Notes: generated from the sequence alone by a model not told the origin. A stretch of DNA of 64,000 bases from Streptomyces sp. MZ04 (GCF_004684775.1 NZ_SRIC01000009.1:1-64000), one strand, 5' to 3'. Counted from the stretch's first letter, positions 16,596-25,948 are shown. Numbers and translations: made by a program.

Positions 16596-17489
16596 ATGCC
16601 CCAGCGCCAGGCCGCCCCCGAGCCGCCGCCGCCCGGCGGGATCCTGTGGGACATCGCCGGTGACGTCCGCGCCCTGCTCGCCCTGCCCGCCGCGCTCACG
16701 ATGCAGGTCGCGCACCCCGCGGTGGGCGCGGGCGTCGACACCTACTCCGTCTTCCGCACCGACCCCTGGGGGCGTGGCGAGCGCTCGCTGCGGTCGCTGC
16801 AGACTTGGGTGTACGGCGGTGATGCCGCCGCCGAGGAGGGCCGCAGACTCCGTGAGCTGCACAAGACCATCCAGGGCACGGACGCCCACGGCCGCAGCTA
16901 CCACGCGCTGACGCCCGGCTACTACGCCTGGGTCCACGCCACCGGATTCCCCGTCTACCGGCACGCGCGGCAGTACTTCGGCCGCCCCTTCACCCCGGCG
17001 CAGGAGCGGCAGTTGTACGCGGAGTGGCTCCAGGTGGGCCGGATCCTCGGGATCCACGACCGGGACATGCCGCAGACCCTGGACGAGTTCTGGCCGTACT
17101 ACGACAAGGTCCTCGCCGACGAGCTGGAGCTGACGGCCGTCGCCGCGGAACTGGTCGCCGTGGACCGCCCGCTCCCGCCGCCGGACCGGGGCCCGCGTGC
17201 GGTGCGCCTGGTGCTCCGCGTCCTGTGGCCGCTCGTCCTGCCGCCCCTGGCCCGCTTCCGCCGCTTCCTCACGATCGGCCTGATGCCACCGGACGCGCGG
17301 CAGGCCATCGGCCTCCCCTGGACCACGACCCAGGAACGCCGCCTGCGCCGCTTCGGCCGCGCCGTCCGCACGGTGGTCCCGCTGCTGCCGGAACGCCTGC
17401 GCTACCTGCCGCTGGCCCGCGAGGCGAGAAGGCGGGAGCGTCGTCGATACGCGCCCCGCTCTTCTATCTCCAACCCGCGTTGTTCGTAG
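16596..17489 (+). CDS. MpaB/latex-clearing-protein-like oxygenase (DUF2236)
   Basis: A 297-residue helical protein of the DUF2236 family. ALTMQVAHPAVGAGVDTYSV and DPWGRGERSL (about residues 30-60) match the conserved core around the haem-ligand region in characterised members (rubber oxygenase Lcp, fungal MpaB), which cleave C=C bonds oxidatively. The hydrophobic helix LVLRVLWPLVLPPLARF (about 205-221) might contact a membrane. I chose ATG 16596 with GGGAG 7 nt upstream; GTG 16593 is also possible. A Cys-containing helix-turn-helix regulator begins 9 bp after its stop, so the two are probably cotranscribed. The substrate is unknown; bacterial members are poorly characterised. Confidence 0.8.
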   Translation: MPQRQAAPEPPPPGGILWDIAGDVRALLALPAALTMQVAHPAVGAGVDTYSVFRTDPWGRGERSLRSLQTWVYGGDAAAEEGRRLRELHKTIQGTDAHGRSYHALTPGYYAWVHATGFPVYRHARQYFGRPFTPAQERQLYAEWLQVGRILGIHDRDMPQTLDEFWPYYDKVLADELELTAVAAELVAVDRPLPPPDRGPRAVRLVLRVLWPLVLPPLARFRRFLTIGLMPPDARQAIGLPWTTTQERRLRRFGRAVRTVVPLLPERLRYLPLAREARRRERRRYAPRSSISNPRCS

Positions 17490-17498
17490 AATGGCCTG

Positions 17499-18155
17499 GT
17501 GGAGGACATCGATGCGATCGCGGCCCTGCAGGATCCGGTGCGGCGTCGCCTGTACGAGTATGTGGCGGCGCAGGGCCGCGAGGTCGGCCGCAACGAGGCA
17601 GCCGAGGCGGCCGGGGTGGCGCGCACGCTCGCCGCGCACCATCTCGACAAGCTGACCGACGCCGGGCTCCTCGAAAGCGGCAGCCGTCGCCTGACGGGCC
17701 GCTCGGGTCCGGGGGCGGGCCGTCCCGCCAAGGTGTACACGCGGTCGCGGGCCGAGCGTGCGGTGTCGCTGCCCGCCCGCGACTACCGCACCGCCGCCGA
17801 ACTGCTGGCCGAGGCCGCCGAGGAAGCCGGGCTCGACGCCGGTCTCTGCGCCGCCGCGCGCCGCCGGGGCGAGGCCCTGCGCGGCTCGGCGGCGCCCTGC
17901 GGCGACCTCGAAGAGGCCATGGAGATGCTGGCAGCCCGCGGCTACGAACCGCACCTGGAAGGCGCCGAGGTCCGCATGCGCAACTGCCCGTTCCACGCCG
18001 TCGCCGAACGCTTCCCGCCCCTCGTCTGCGGCATGAATCTCGCTCTCCTCGAGGGGCTGCTCGGTACGGACGGTCCCGTCCGCGCGCGCATGGACGCCCG
18101 GCCGGGGGAGTGCTGCGTGGCGGTCAATCAGGATTCTGAGAGCAATCCTGATTGA
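17499..18155 (+). CDS. ArsR/SufR-like helix-turn-helix regulator with C-terminal cysteines
   Basis: A 218-residue regulator. Residues 1-80 are a winged helix (LQDPVRRRLYEYVAAQG, then GVARTLAAHHLDKLTDAGLL). The C-terminal half carries cysteines: PCGD (about 132), NCPFH (about 167), VCGMN (about 181) and GECC (about 209-210). This resembles the SufR-type sensor domain, whose cysteines hold a 4Fe-4S cluster, although the spacing (C-x13-C-x27-CC) is not the classical SufR pattern. It starts at GTG 17499, 9 bp after the MpaB-like gene. The stop lies inside a long inverted repeat shared with the convergent peptidase gene. Sensing of Fe-S, zinc or redox state is inferred. Confidence 0.82.
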   Translation: MEDIDAIAALQDPVRRRLYEYVAAQGREVGRNEAAEAAGVARTLAAHHLDKLTDAGLLESGSRRLTGRSGPGAGRPAKVYTRSRAERAVSLPARDYRTAAELLAEAAEEAGLDAGLCAAARRRGEALRGSAAPCGDLEEAMEMLAARGYEPHLEGAEVRMRNCPFHAVAERFPPLVCGMNLALLEGLLGTDGPVRARMDARPGECCVAVNQDSESNPD

Positions 18156-18159
18156 CCGC
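18120..18159. terminator. Bidirectional terminator overlapping a coding end
   Basis: A perfect 16-bp stem (18120-18135 with 18144-18159; core CGGTCAATCAGGATT) and an 8-nt loop. It includes the last 11 codons and TGA of the regulator gene and ends 20 bp before the stop of the convergent M1 peptidase, so it can serve both genes. Confidence 0.85.
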
Positions 18160-18179
18160 CCCGAAACGGCGGTTCGGTC

Positions 18180-19682
18180 TCAGTGCCCGTGACGGTGAGC
18201 GTGCACGCCGTTCGTCGAGGCAATGGACTTCCAGGACTTCGGCGCGGCCGAGACCCCCGCGGTACGCGCGACCCCGGCATCCCGCGCGGCAGGAGCGTCC
18301 GGCCGCGACGGCTGGTACAGCCACGTGTCGAAGAGGGAAGCCAGCGGCTTGCCGGACACCTTCTCCGCGTACTCGACGAAGTCGCCCACCGTCGCGTTGC
18401 CGTACGCGTGCTCCGTGGGCCACCCCTTCAGGATCGCGGAGAAGTCCTTCTCGCCGACCTCGTTGCGCAGCGCCTGCACGGCCAGCGCCCCACGGTCGTA
18501 CACGGCGATGTCGAACTGGTTGTCAGGACCCGGGTCGCCCGGCTTGACCGTCCAGAACGGGTCGTCCGCGGGGTGCTGCGCGTACACGTAGTCCGCCAGC
18601 TCCTGCGCCGTCCCCTCGCCCTCCTTCTCCGACCACAGCCACTGGCTGTACCGGGCGAAGCCCTCGTTGATCCAGATGTCCTTCCAGCCGTCCACCGACA
18701 CGCTGTCGCCGTACCACTGGTGGGCCAGTTCATGCACCACGACGGACACGTTGGCCCCGTTGGCGAACTGCCGCGGGCTGTAGAACGGCCGCGTCTGCGT
18801 CTCCAGGGCGAAGCCGCTCTTCACGTTCGGGACGTACCCGCCAAGAGCGTTGAAGGGGTACTTGCCGAAGACCGTCTCCAGCCACTCCGCGACCTCGGTC
18901 GACCGCTCGATGCTCGCCCGCGCGGCCCCCGCGTTGTCGCCGAGGTCCTTGCTGTAGGCGTTCAGGACGGGCAGCCCTTCGGCCGTCTTGTCGGTCGTGA
19001 TGTCGAACTTGCCGACGGCGAGCGTCGTCAGATAGCTGGCCTGCGGCTTGTTCGAGCGCCAGTTGAAGCGGGTCCAGCCGAGCTTCGAACTCTGCGACTG
19101 CAGCGCGCCGTTGGAGATGGCCTGCGAGCCGTCGGGCACGGAGACCGAGACGTCGTACGTCGCCTTGTCGAGCGGGTGGTCGTTGGACGGGAACCACCAG
19201 GCCGCCGACTCCGGTTCCTGCGCGGCGACACCGCCGTCCGGCGTGCGGGCCCAGGCGGTGAAGCCGTTGATCTTCACCTCGGAGGGCTTGCCCGCGTAGC
19301 GGACGACGACGGTGATCGGGGTGCCCTTGGGCAGCCCCGCCGCCGGGGTGATCTCCAACTCCTGCTCTCCGGTGGCCTTGAACGCCGCCTTCTTGCCGTT
19401 GACCCGCACCTCGCTGACCTTCAGACCGAGGTCCAGGTTGAAGCGGGAGAGGTCCTGCGTCGTGGTGGCGTTGATGGTCGCCGTGCCTTCGAGCAGATCG
19501 GTCGCGGGCTGGTACTTCAGCCGCAGGTCGTAGTGCGATACGTCGTAGCCGCCGTTGCCGCTCGCCGGGTAATAGGGATCGCCGATACCCGGCGCCCCGG
19601 GGGTGAAGTCAGCGGCCGATGCCGGGATCGCCAGCAGCAGAGAGGCCGCGAGCGCGCCCGGGGCGATGAGTCTGCGGTGCAC
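18180..19682 (-). CDS. Secreted M1-family zinc aminopeptidase
   Basis: A 500-residue secreted metallopeptidase. The N-terminus VHRRLIAPGALAASLLLAI...ASA is a Sec signal peptide. The beta-rich domain (about 40-240) precedes the catalytic domain with VVHELAHQWYGDSVSVDG (HExxH near residue 315) and WINEGFARY (third zinc ligand Glu). The exopeptidase GxMEN motif of aminopeptidase N appears as a divergent GFALETQT, and the large C-terminal helical domain is absent, as in other short actinobacterial M1 proteins. The tail HAHRHGH is His-rich. The start is GTG 19682 with GGAG 5 nt upstream. It is divergent from the Xaa-Pro peptidase gene. Confidence 0.9.
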   Translation of the reverse strand: MHRRLIAPGALAASLLLAIPASAADFTPGAPGIGDPYYPASGNGGYDVSHYDLRLKYQPATDLLEGTATINATTTQDLSRFNLDLGLKVSEVRVNGKKAAFKATGEQELEITPAAGLPKGTPITVVVRYAGKPSEVKINGFTAWARTPDGGVAAQEPESAAWWFPSNDHPLDKATYDVSVSVPDGSQAISNGALQSQSSKLGWTRFNWRSNKPQASYLTTLAVGKFDITTDKTAEGLPVLNAYSKDLGDNAGAARASIERSTEVAEWLETVFGKYPFNALGGYVPNVKSGFALETQTRPFYSPRQFANGANVSVVVHELAHQWYGDSVSVDGWKDIWINEGFARYSQWLWSEKEGEGTAQELADYVYAQHPADDPFWTVKPGDPGPDNQFDIAVYDRGALAVQALRNEVGEKDFSAILKGWPTEHAYGNATVGDFVEYAEKVSGKPLASLFDTWLYQPSRPDAPAARDAGVARTAGVSAAPKSWKSIASTNGVHAHRHGH

Positions 19683-19877
19683 GAGAACTCCAAGTCGTAG
19701 GGACAGACCGGTAGATGGGTCCGACCTTATTGAGCTCCCCGGCCACGGGCCATGTCCATGGCCACAGCTGTCACACGATCGCCATTCGGCCGACATGTGC
19801 CAATACGCCCCACGAACCTGACACGGCCACGTACGGCCCTCTGTCGCGCGGGAGTTGACCGGTGTACCTTCCGCGCC

Positions 19878-21839
19878 ATGCCGATACGTGCGCGACGCAC
19901 ACGCTTGATCCGGAGATCACTCGTGACGGCGGCCCTGGCCGCCCTGATGGCCACCCTCATGTCCCCGGGCGCCGCACAAGGGGCGCCGGACACCCCGCGT
20001 GAGAGCAAGCCCGTCTACTCGTACGAGAGCGCGATCCGCGAAGCCGTCTGGGTCGACACGAAGATCGACGGTGATGGCGACGGCAAGACCGACCGCGTCG
20101 CCGTCGACATCGTCCGGCCCCGTGAACCGGCCCAGCAGGGCCGGAAGATACCCGTGATCATGGACGCAAGCCCGTACTACTCCTGCTGCGGGCGCGGCAA
20201 CGAGAGCCAGAAGAAGACGTACGACGCGAACGGCGACGTCGTCCAGATGCCGCTCTACTACGACAACTACTTCGTGCCCCGCGGCTATGGCTTCGTCGCC
20301 GTCGACTTCGCCGGAACGAACCGCTCCGACGGCTGTGTCGACGTCGGAGGCCGCTCCGACGTCCAGTCCGCCAAGGCCGTCGTCGACTGGCTGAACGGCC
20401 GGGCCCGCGGCTACACCACCCGGACCGGAACCGAAGCCGCCGAGGCGAACTGGACCAACGGCGCCACCGGCATGATCGGCAAGAGCTACGACGGCACCGT
20501 CGCGCAGGGCGTGGCCGCCACTGGAGTGCGAGGTCTCAAGACCATCGTGCCGATCGGCGCCATCTCCTCCTGGTACGACTACTACTTCGCCAAGGGCGCC
20601 CCGCTCTACGACAGCGGCCCCGAATGGCTGTCGGACTACGTGGAGAGCCCCGAGGCGCGGGCCCGCTGCGGCGCCGTGCAGCAGCGGCTCATCGACGAGG
20701 CGCCCCGCACCGGCGACTGGACCCGGCTCTGGAGCGAGCGCGACCACGTCCCGGACGCCGACAAGGTGAAGGCCAGCGTCTTCGCCGTACACGGCATGCA
20801 GGACCTGAACGTCCGCATGAAGCACTTCGGCCAGTGGTGGGACGCGCTCGGCGACGCGGGCGTCGAGCGCAAGGTGTGGCTCAGCCAGACCGGCCACGTC
20901 GATCCGTTCGACTTCCGGCGCGGCGACTGGGTGCGCACCCTGCACCGCTGGTTCGACCATGAACTGCTCGGCTACGACAACGGCATCGACCGCGAGCCGA
21001 TGGCCGACATCGAGCGCGCCCCCGACCGGTGGACCACCGACCGCGTCTGGCCCCCGCGCGCCACGGACACGGTGAAACTCCGCCCCGGCAAGGGCAGTTC
21101 ACCCGGCGTCGGCACCCTCGGCACCCGCCCCGGCACCGGCAGCGAGACCTTCACCGACGACCCGAAGCTGAGCGAGACCGACTGGGCCGCGCGGATCGAC
21201 ACCGCGACGCCCGCGAAGGCGGGGTTCATCAGCCGCCCGCTCGGCCGCGACCTGCGGCTCTCCGGCTCCTCCGAAGTGACCGTCACCGCGACCCCGACGA
21301 CCCGCACCGCGCACCTCTCCGCGGTCCTCGTCGACCTGGGCCCCGACACCATCCGCGACTACGCGAGCGCCGGCGAGGGCATCACCACGCTCACCGAACG
21401 CACCTGCTGGGGCGCGAGCACGGGCGGCGACAGCTCCTGCTTCAAGGAGACGAAGGCGAAGACCGCCGCCGTCGACTACACGGTCTTCAGCCGCGGCTGG
21501 GCCGACCTCGGCAACTGGGCCGACGACCACCAGGGCCGCCCCCTCACGCCGGGCAAGCCGCACACCATCACCCTCGACCTGGCCGCGAGCGACCACGTCG
21601 TACCGAAGGGGCACCGCCTCGCGCTGATCGTCGCGGGCACCGACAAGGATCTCATCGACCCTCCTGCCGACACCCCGACCCTCGCCATCGACCTCGCCCG
21701 TACGTCGGCGAAGGTGCCGCTCGTCGGCGGCGCCGATGCCTTCACCACCTCACCAGACGTCACCCCCCGCGAATCCCGTCTCGACGGCGTGGCCCCGCCG
21801 CGTCCGTTCCGCCCCGTCCCGGGAGGCAGCACTTCATGA
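19878..21839 (+). CDS. Secreted Xaa-Pro dipeptidyl-peptidase-like hydrolase (S15/CocE family)
   Basis: A 653-residue exported serine hydrolase. The n-region RARRTRLIRRS plus LVTAALAALMATLM form a signal peptide; the twin Arg pairs make Tat export possible. DGDGDGKTD (about residues 57-65) looks like a calcium loop. The catalytic Ser is in GKSYDGT (about 203), Asp in HGMQDLNV and His in TGHVDP. The C-terminal jelly-roll domain (about 430-640) is the X-Pro peptidase C-domain. It cleaves dipeptides after proline, or acts as an acylase/esterase. ATG 19878 has no clear ribosome site but gives the right signal peptide. Its stop overlaps the next gene's ATG (ATGA), so the two are coupled. Confidence 0.88.
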   Translation: MPIRARRTRLIRRSLVTAALAALMATLMSPGAAQGAPDTPRESKPVYSYESAIREAVWVDTKIDGDGDGKTDRVAVDIVRPREPAQQGRKIPVIMDASPYYSCCGRGNESQKKTYDANGDVVQMPLYYDNYFVPRGYGFVAVDFAGTNRSDGCVDVGGRSDVQSAKAVVDWLNGRARGYTTRTGTEAAEANWTNGATGMIGKSYDGTVAQGVAATGVRGLKTIVPIGAISSWYDYYFAKGAPLYDSGPEWLSDYVESPEARARCGAVQQRLIDEAPRTGDWTRLWSERDHVPDADKVKASVFAVHGMQDLNVRMKHFGQWWDALGDAGVERKVWLSQTGHVDPFDFRRGDWVRTLHRWFDHELLGYDNGIDREPMADIERAPDRWTTDRVWPPRATDTVKLRPGKGSSPGVGTLGTRPGTGSETFTDDPKLSETDWAARIDTATPAKAGFISRPLGRDLRLSGSSEVTVTATPTTRTAHLSAVLVDLGPDTIRDYASAGEGITTLTERTCWGASTGGDSSCFKETKAKTAAVDYTVFSRGWADLGNWADDHQGRPLTPGKPHTITLDLAASDHVVPKGHRLALIVAGTDKDLIDPPADTPTLAIDLARTSAKVPLVGGADAFTTSPDVTPRESRLDGVAPPRPFRPVPGGSTS

Positions 21840-23134
21840 GACCCCGCACCGGCCTCACACCCCGCATCCGCACCCTGGCCCTCGCCTGCGCCACCGCCGC
21901 GCTCGCCGCACCGCTCCTGTCCGTGCCCGCGCAGGCGTCGGGGACCCCGCCACGCACCGGATTCGAGGAGACGAACGGCGCGCGCTGGACCAGCCAGCCC
22001 GAGGAACAGGACTTCCTCGCCGCCGTCGACAAGTCGACCGACCGCGTCTCCGTCGCCCGCGTCGGCACCACCAAGCAGGACCGGCCGCTGCAACTGGTGC
22101 GCATCGGCGACCGACCCACGAAGAACACGGTGCTGCTGATCTGCAGCCAGCACGGCGACGAGCCCTCGGGCCGCGAGGCGTGTCTGACGACGATCCGCGA
22201 CCTGGCGTACGCGAAGGACAAGCAGACCCACGCGTTCCTCTCCCGCACCACGCTCCTCGTCGTCCCCACCGCCAACCCGGACGGCCGCGCCGCCGACACC
22301 CGCGGCAACTCCGACGGCGTCGACATCAACCGCGACCACATCGCCCTGCAGACGGCGGAGGGCCGCACGATGGCCGCCGTCATCCGCGACCGGAAGCCGG
22401 ACGCCATCTACGACCTGCACGAGTACGGCGCGACCCCCAAGTACTACGACAAGGACCTCTTCGACCTGTGGCCGCGCAACCTCAACACCGACGAGGCGGT
22501 GCACGGCGAGGCGAAGACCCTGTCCGAGCGCTACGTCAGGCCGGCCGCCGGCAAGTCGGGGTACACGACCGGGACGTACGGGATCTGGACCGACCCCGTG
22601 ACCGGTGAGCCCATCAAGCAGACCGCGGGCGACGGCCAGGAGCGCATCCTGCGCAATCTCTCCGGCATCAAGCACGCCGCCGGCCTGCTCATCGAGAGCC
22701 GCGTCGACCCGCTCACGGACGCCGAGAAGAAGGACGAGGCACTGAACAACCGGCGCCGCGTGAAGTCCCAACTGTCGGCCCTGGGCGGCCTGTTCGCCTA
22801 CGCCGGCGAGCGGCGCGGACAACTGGAGGCGGCCACCGGCGCGGCCAGGCTCGAGGGCTTCCGCGACAGCGGCCCCGTCTACATCGGCGGCGCCGACAAC
22901 GACCCCGCCGAGCCGTCCGATGTGATCCAGGACCCGCCCTGCGGATATCGTCTCGACGGGGCCCAGTACGGCGGGATCAAGGACGAACTCGCTCTGCACG
23001 GAGTCAAGGTCGAGCGGGACGGCAAGGGAGCGTACGTACCGCTGCGGCAGTCGGCTCGGGCCCTCGTGCCGCTGCTCCTGGACGAGCGCGCGCCCTATCA
23101 CCTGGTCACGGGTGAGCCCGACACCGCTTGTTGA
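21836..23134 (+). CDS. Secreted M14-family zinc carboxypeptidase
   Basis: A 432-residue exported carboxypeptidase. A signal peptide (about residues 1-37, ending PAQASG) is followed by the M14 domain: QHGDEPSGRE supplies the first zinc ligands (His near 104, Glu near 107), NPDGRAADTRGNSDGVDINR gives the substrate-binding Arg and Asn, YDLHEYG the third ligand His, and IESRVDP the catalytic Glu (about 285). The extra C-terminal 140 residues are not assigned. GGGAGG lies upstream and ATG overlaps the previous stop by 4 bp. With the aminopeptidase and dipeptidyl-peptidase next door, it suggests extracellular peptide breakdown. Confidence 0.9.
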   Translation: MRPRTGLTPRIRTLALACATAALAAPLLSVPAQASGTPPRTGFEETNGARWTSQPEEQDFLAAVDKSTDRVSVARVGTTKQDRPLQLVRIGDRPTKNTVLLICSQHGDEPSGREACLTTIRDLAYAKDKQTHAFLSRTTLLVVPTANPDGRAADTRGNSDGVDINRDHIALQTAEGRTMAAVIRDRKPDAIYDLHEYGATPKYYDKDLFDLWPRNLNTDEAVHGEAKTLSERYVRPAAGKSGYTTGTYGIWTDPVTGEPIKQTAGDGQERILRNLSGIKHAAGLLIESRVDPLTDAEKKDEALNNRRRVKSQLSALGGLFAYAGERRGQLEAATGAARLEGFRDSGPVYIGGADNDPAEPSDVIQDPPCGYRLDGAQYGGIKDELALHGVKVERDGKGAYVPLRQSARALVPLLLDERAPYHLVTGEPDTAC

Positions 23135-23217
23135 GTAGTTGATAGGTGCGTCACATGTGGTAGTGGGTAGCGGAGCACAGAGATTGTACGAATGCGAAAT
23201 CCGTGAGAGGTGCGCTT

Positions 23218-24942
23218 GTGACGCAGGACCAACAGAAAGCGGACGGCGGGGGAGGGGACCCGCACATCATGGCCGCCGCCCACGACGGCCGGTCTCCCCA
23301 GACCGACCGGGTCGTGTTCGGCGTGACCGCCGTGCTCACCCTGGCCTTCGTGGTGTGGGGCGCCGTCGCCACGGACTCGCTCGAGAGCGCCTCCACGAGG
23401 ATGCTCAACAGCCTGATCCACAACGGTGGTTGGGCCTTCATGCTGGCGGCGAGCGGGTTCGTGGTCTTCGCGCTCTGGCTCGCCGTCAGCCGGTACGGGA
23501 AGATCACCCTCGGCGAGGAGGGCGAGAAGCCGGAGTTCCGCACCGTCTCCTGGGTCGCGATGATGTTCAGCGCCGGTATGGGCATCGGCCTGATGTTCTA
23601 CGGCGTGAGCGAACCGCTCGCCCACTACGGCTCGCCCCCGCCGGGCACCGATCCCGCCGACTCGGCGGCGAAGATGGAAACGGCGATGGCCACCACCCTC
23701 TTCCACTGGACGCTCCACCCGTGGGCGATCTACGCGGTCGTGGGTCTCGCCATCGCGTACAGCACCTTCCGGCGCAAGCGCAGGCAGACCATCAGCGCCG
23801 TCTTCACCCCGCTCATCGGCGAGAAGCACGCGAACGGCGCCTGGGGCCGGGTCATCGACATCATCGCCATCTTCGCGACGCTCTTCGGCTCCGCCGCGTC
23901 GCTGGGCCTCGGCGCCCTGCAGATCGGCAGCGGTTTCGAGGTCCTCGACTGGATGGACAACGCGAGCACGGGCCTGCTCGTCGCCATCATCGCCGTCCTC
24001 ACGGTGGCCTTCGTGGCCTCCGCCATCTCCGGTGTGGAGAAGGGCGTGCAGTGGCTGTCGAACATCAACATGGTGCTCGCGCTGCTGCTCGTCGTGTTCG
24101 TCTTCATCGCGGGCCCGACCGTCATCGTCCTCGACCTGCTGCCGACCTCGCTCGGGGCCTACCTCGACGATCTGCCCCAGCTGATCGGCCGTACCGAAGC
24201 GGCGAGCGGCAAGGGCGTGGCGGGCTGGCTGGGCAGCTGGACGGTCTTCTACTGGGCCTGGTGGATCTCCTGGACGCCCTTCGTGGGCATGTTCATCGCC
24301 AGGATCAGCCGTGGGCGCACGATCCGGCAGTTCGTGGGCGGGGTCATCCTGGTGCCCAGCACCGTCAGCCTCGTCTGGTTCGCCGTCTTCGGCGGATCGG
24401 CGATGAAGGTGAAGGAGGCCGGTGGTCTCGGTGACCAGCCGACCTCCGAGGGCCAGCTCTTCGGCCTGCTGCACGAGTATCCGATCGCCACGGGCACGAG
24501 CCTGCTCGTGATGATCCTCGTGGGCATCTTCTTCGTCTCCGGTGCCGACGCCGCGTCGATCGTCATGGGCACGCTCTCCCAGAAGGGCGCACTCGAACCC
24601 GGCAGGCTCGTCGTCGTGTTCTGGGGCGTCGTGACGGGAGCCGTGGCGGCGATCATGCTGCTGATCGGCGACGGGAAGGACAACGCCCTCACGGGCCTGC
24701 AGAATCTGACGATCCTCGTCGCCGCGCCCTTCACCCTGGTCATGATCGGGATGTGCGTGGCGCTGATGCGGGACCTGCGCCACGACCCGCTGATCGTGCG
24801 GGGCGAGCACGGCACGGAAGCCGTCGAGAAGGCCGTGATCGCCGGTCACGAGCAGTACGACGGTGAGTTCGAGATCCAGATCGGCCCGGTCGAGGGCGGG
24901 GACGGTTCGGAGTCCGAGGGGAGCCCGGTCAAGTCCCGCTGA
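23218..24942 (+). CDS. BCCT-family betaine/choline/carnitine transporter
   Basis: A 574-residue, roughly 12-helix transporter for trimethylammonium compounds, used for osmoprotection or as nutrients. Diagnostic segments are FSAGMGIGLMFYGVSEP (about residue 118, the Gly-rich unwound helix), FHWTLHPWAIYAVVGL, and the signature YWAWWISWTPFVGMFIARIS (about 343-362), whose aromatic box binds the quaternary amine. GTG 23218 has GAGAGG 7 nt upstream; GTG 23203 in frame overlaps that site and is less likely. The acidic C-terminal tail may act in osmotic regulation. The gene is single, between the peptidase operon and a convergent D-amino-acid oxidase. Confidence 0.93.
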   Translation: MTQDQQKADGGGGDPHIMAAAHDGRSPQTDRVVFGVTAVLTLAFVVWGAVATDSLESASTRMLNSLIHNGGWAFMLAASGFVVFALWLAVSRYGKITLGEEGEKPEFRTVSWVAMMFSAGMGIGLMFYGVSEPLAHYGSPPPGTDPADSAAKMETAMATTLFHWTLHPWAIYAVVGLAIAYSTFRRKRRQTISAVFTPLIGEKHANGAWGRVIDIIAIFATLFGSAASLGLGALQIGSGFEVLDWMDNASTGLLVAIIAVLTVAFVASAISGVEKGVQWLSNINMVLALLLVVFVFIAGPTVIVLDLLPTSLGAYLDDLPQLIGRTEAASGKGVAGWLGSWTVFYWAWWISWTPFVGMFIARISRGRTIRQFVGGVILVPSTVSLVWFAVFGGSAMKVKEAGGLGDQPTSEGQLFGLLHEYPIATGTSLLVMILVGIFFVSGADAASIVMGTLSQKGALEPGRLVVVFWGVVTGAVAAIMLLIGDGKDNALTGLQNLTILVAAPFTLVMIGMCVALMRDLRHDPLIVRGEHGTEAVEKAVIAGHEQYDGEFEIQIGPVEGGDGSESEGSPVKSR

Positions 24943-24976
24943 TCCTTTCGCTTCAGGAGTCCACTTAGGAGTCCGT

Positions 24977-25948
24977 TCAGGAGGAGGCGGCCGTCCCGTC
25001 CGCGAGACGCGCCGCCTCCTGGGCACATCCCCACGCCACCGTGACCCCGGCGCCCCCATGGCCGTAGTTGTGCACCAACACCCGGCCGTCACCCCGGAGT
25101 TCACGCTCGATCCGCACCGCGGGGCGTGCGGGCCGCAGCCCCACCCGGTGGCCGAGCACCCGCGCCCCCGCGATCTCGGGCCGCACCGCGGCGCACCGCT
25201 TCACGATCGCCTCGGCCACTGCGGGATCCGGCTCAAGGGACCAGTCGTCCTCCTGCGCCGTGCCGCCGAGCACGAGCCGGCCCGGCTGCGGGAAGAAGTA
25301 CGTGGACGTGTGCGCGGTGGCGGCGGCTGAGGCGAACCACGTCCGCACCCCGGGGTTCTCCACGAGCACCAACTGCCCCCGCACCGGCCGCACCGAGGCG
25401 TCCGGCACCAGCGTCCGCGCCCCGATCCCCGAGCAGTTGACCACGCACGGCGCCTCGGCCAGCGGCTCGGCGAGGCTCTCCACTGTCCGCGCCTCCACGG
25501 TCCCGCCCGCCCGCTCGAGGCGTTCGCGCAGCCACCCCAGGTGCACCGGCATGTCGATCAGCGGCAGCCGCGCCCACAGGCCGGGGCCGTCGTACTCGGC
25601 ACGGGTCGCGGTCCGCAGCTCCGGCACCCTGGCCGCCCACGGCCCGAGCTCGTCCAGCCGTGTCTCGGCGTGTACGCCATCGACCATGCGTACGCCGGTC
25701 TCGTCGGCCCGCGTCGCCAACTCCTCGTACACGGACAGGGATGGGAGCGACCAGTCGCCGACGGACCGGGCGGGCTCGATGCGGTAGGGCCACCACAGTG
25801 CGCCCGCGACCGCCGAGGTCGTGCGCTCGGCGGGCTCCCGCGACCACACCCGCACCCGGCGCCCTTGTTCGGCGAGCAGGACGGCGGTCGTCAGACCGAT
25901 GACACCACTGCCCACCACGATCACATCGCTGTCATGCGTCCCGTCCAT
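24977..25948 (-). CDS. D-amino-acid oxidase (FAD)
   Basis: A 323-residue flavoenzyme of the DAO family, matching the length of the known S. coelicolor enzyme. It oxidises D-amino acids to 2-oxo acids, ammonia and hydrogen peroxide. The FAD dinucleotide site is DVIVVGSGVIGLTTAVLLAE (residues 8-27); WWPYRIEP, the RPVRGQLVLVENPG segment, VGLRPARPAVRIE (substrate-binding Arg, about 280) and VHNYGHGGAGVTVAWGCA (C-terminal FAD/substrate motif) complete the family pattern. It ends close to, and convergent with, the BCCT gene; the 34-bp spacer has short AGGAGTCC repeats but no strong hairpin. No D-amino-acid transporter is adjacent. Confidence 0.9.
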   Translation of the reverse strand: MDGTHDSDVIVVGSGVIGLTTAVLLAEQGRRVRVWSREPAERTTSAVAGALWWPYRIEPARSVGDWSLPSLSVYEELATRADETGVRMVDGVHAETRLDELGPWAARVPELRTATRAEYDGPGLWARLPLIDMPVHLGWLRERLERAGGTVEARTVESLAEPLAEAPCVVNCSGIGARTLVPDASVRPVRGQLVLVENPGVRTWFASAAATAHTSTYFFPQPGRLVLGGTAQEDDWSLEPDPAVAEAIVKRCAAVRPEIAGARVLGHRVGLRPARPAVRIERELRGDGRVLVHNYGHGGAGVTVAWGCAQEAARLADGTAASS

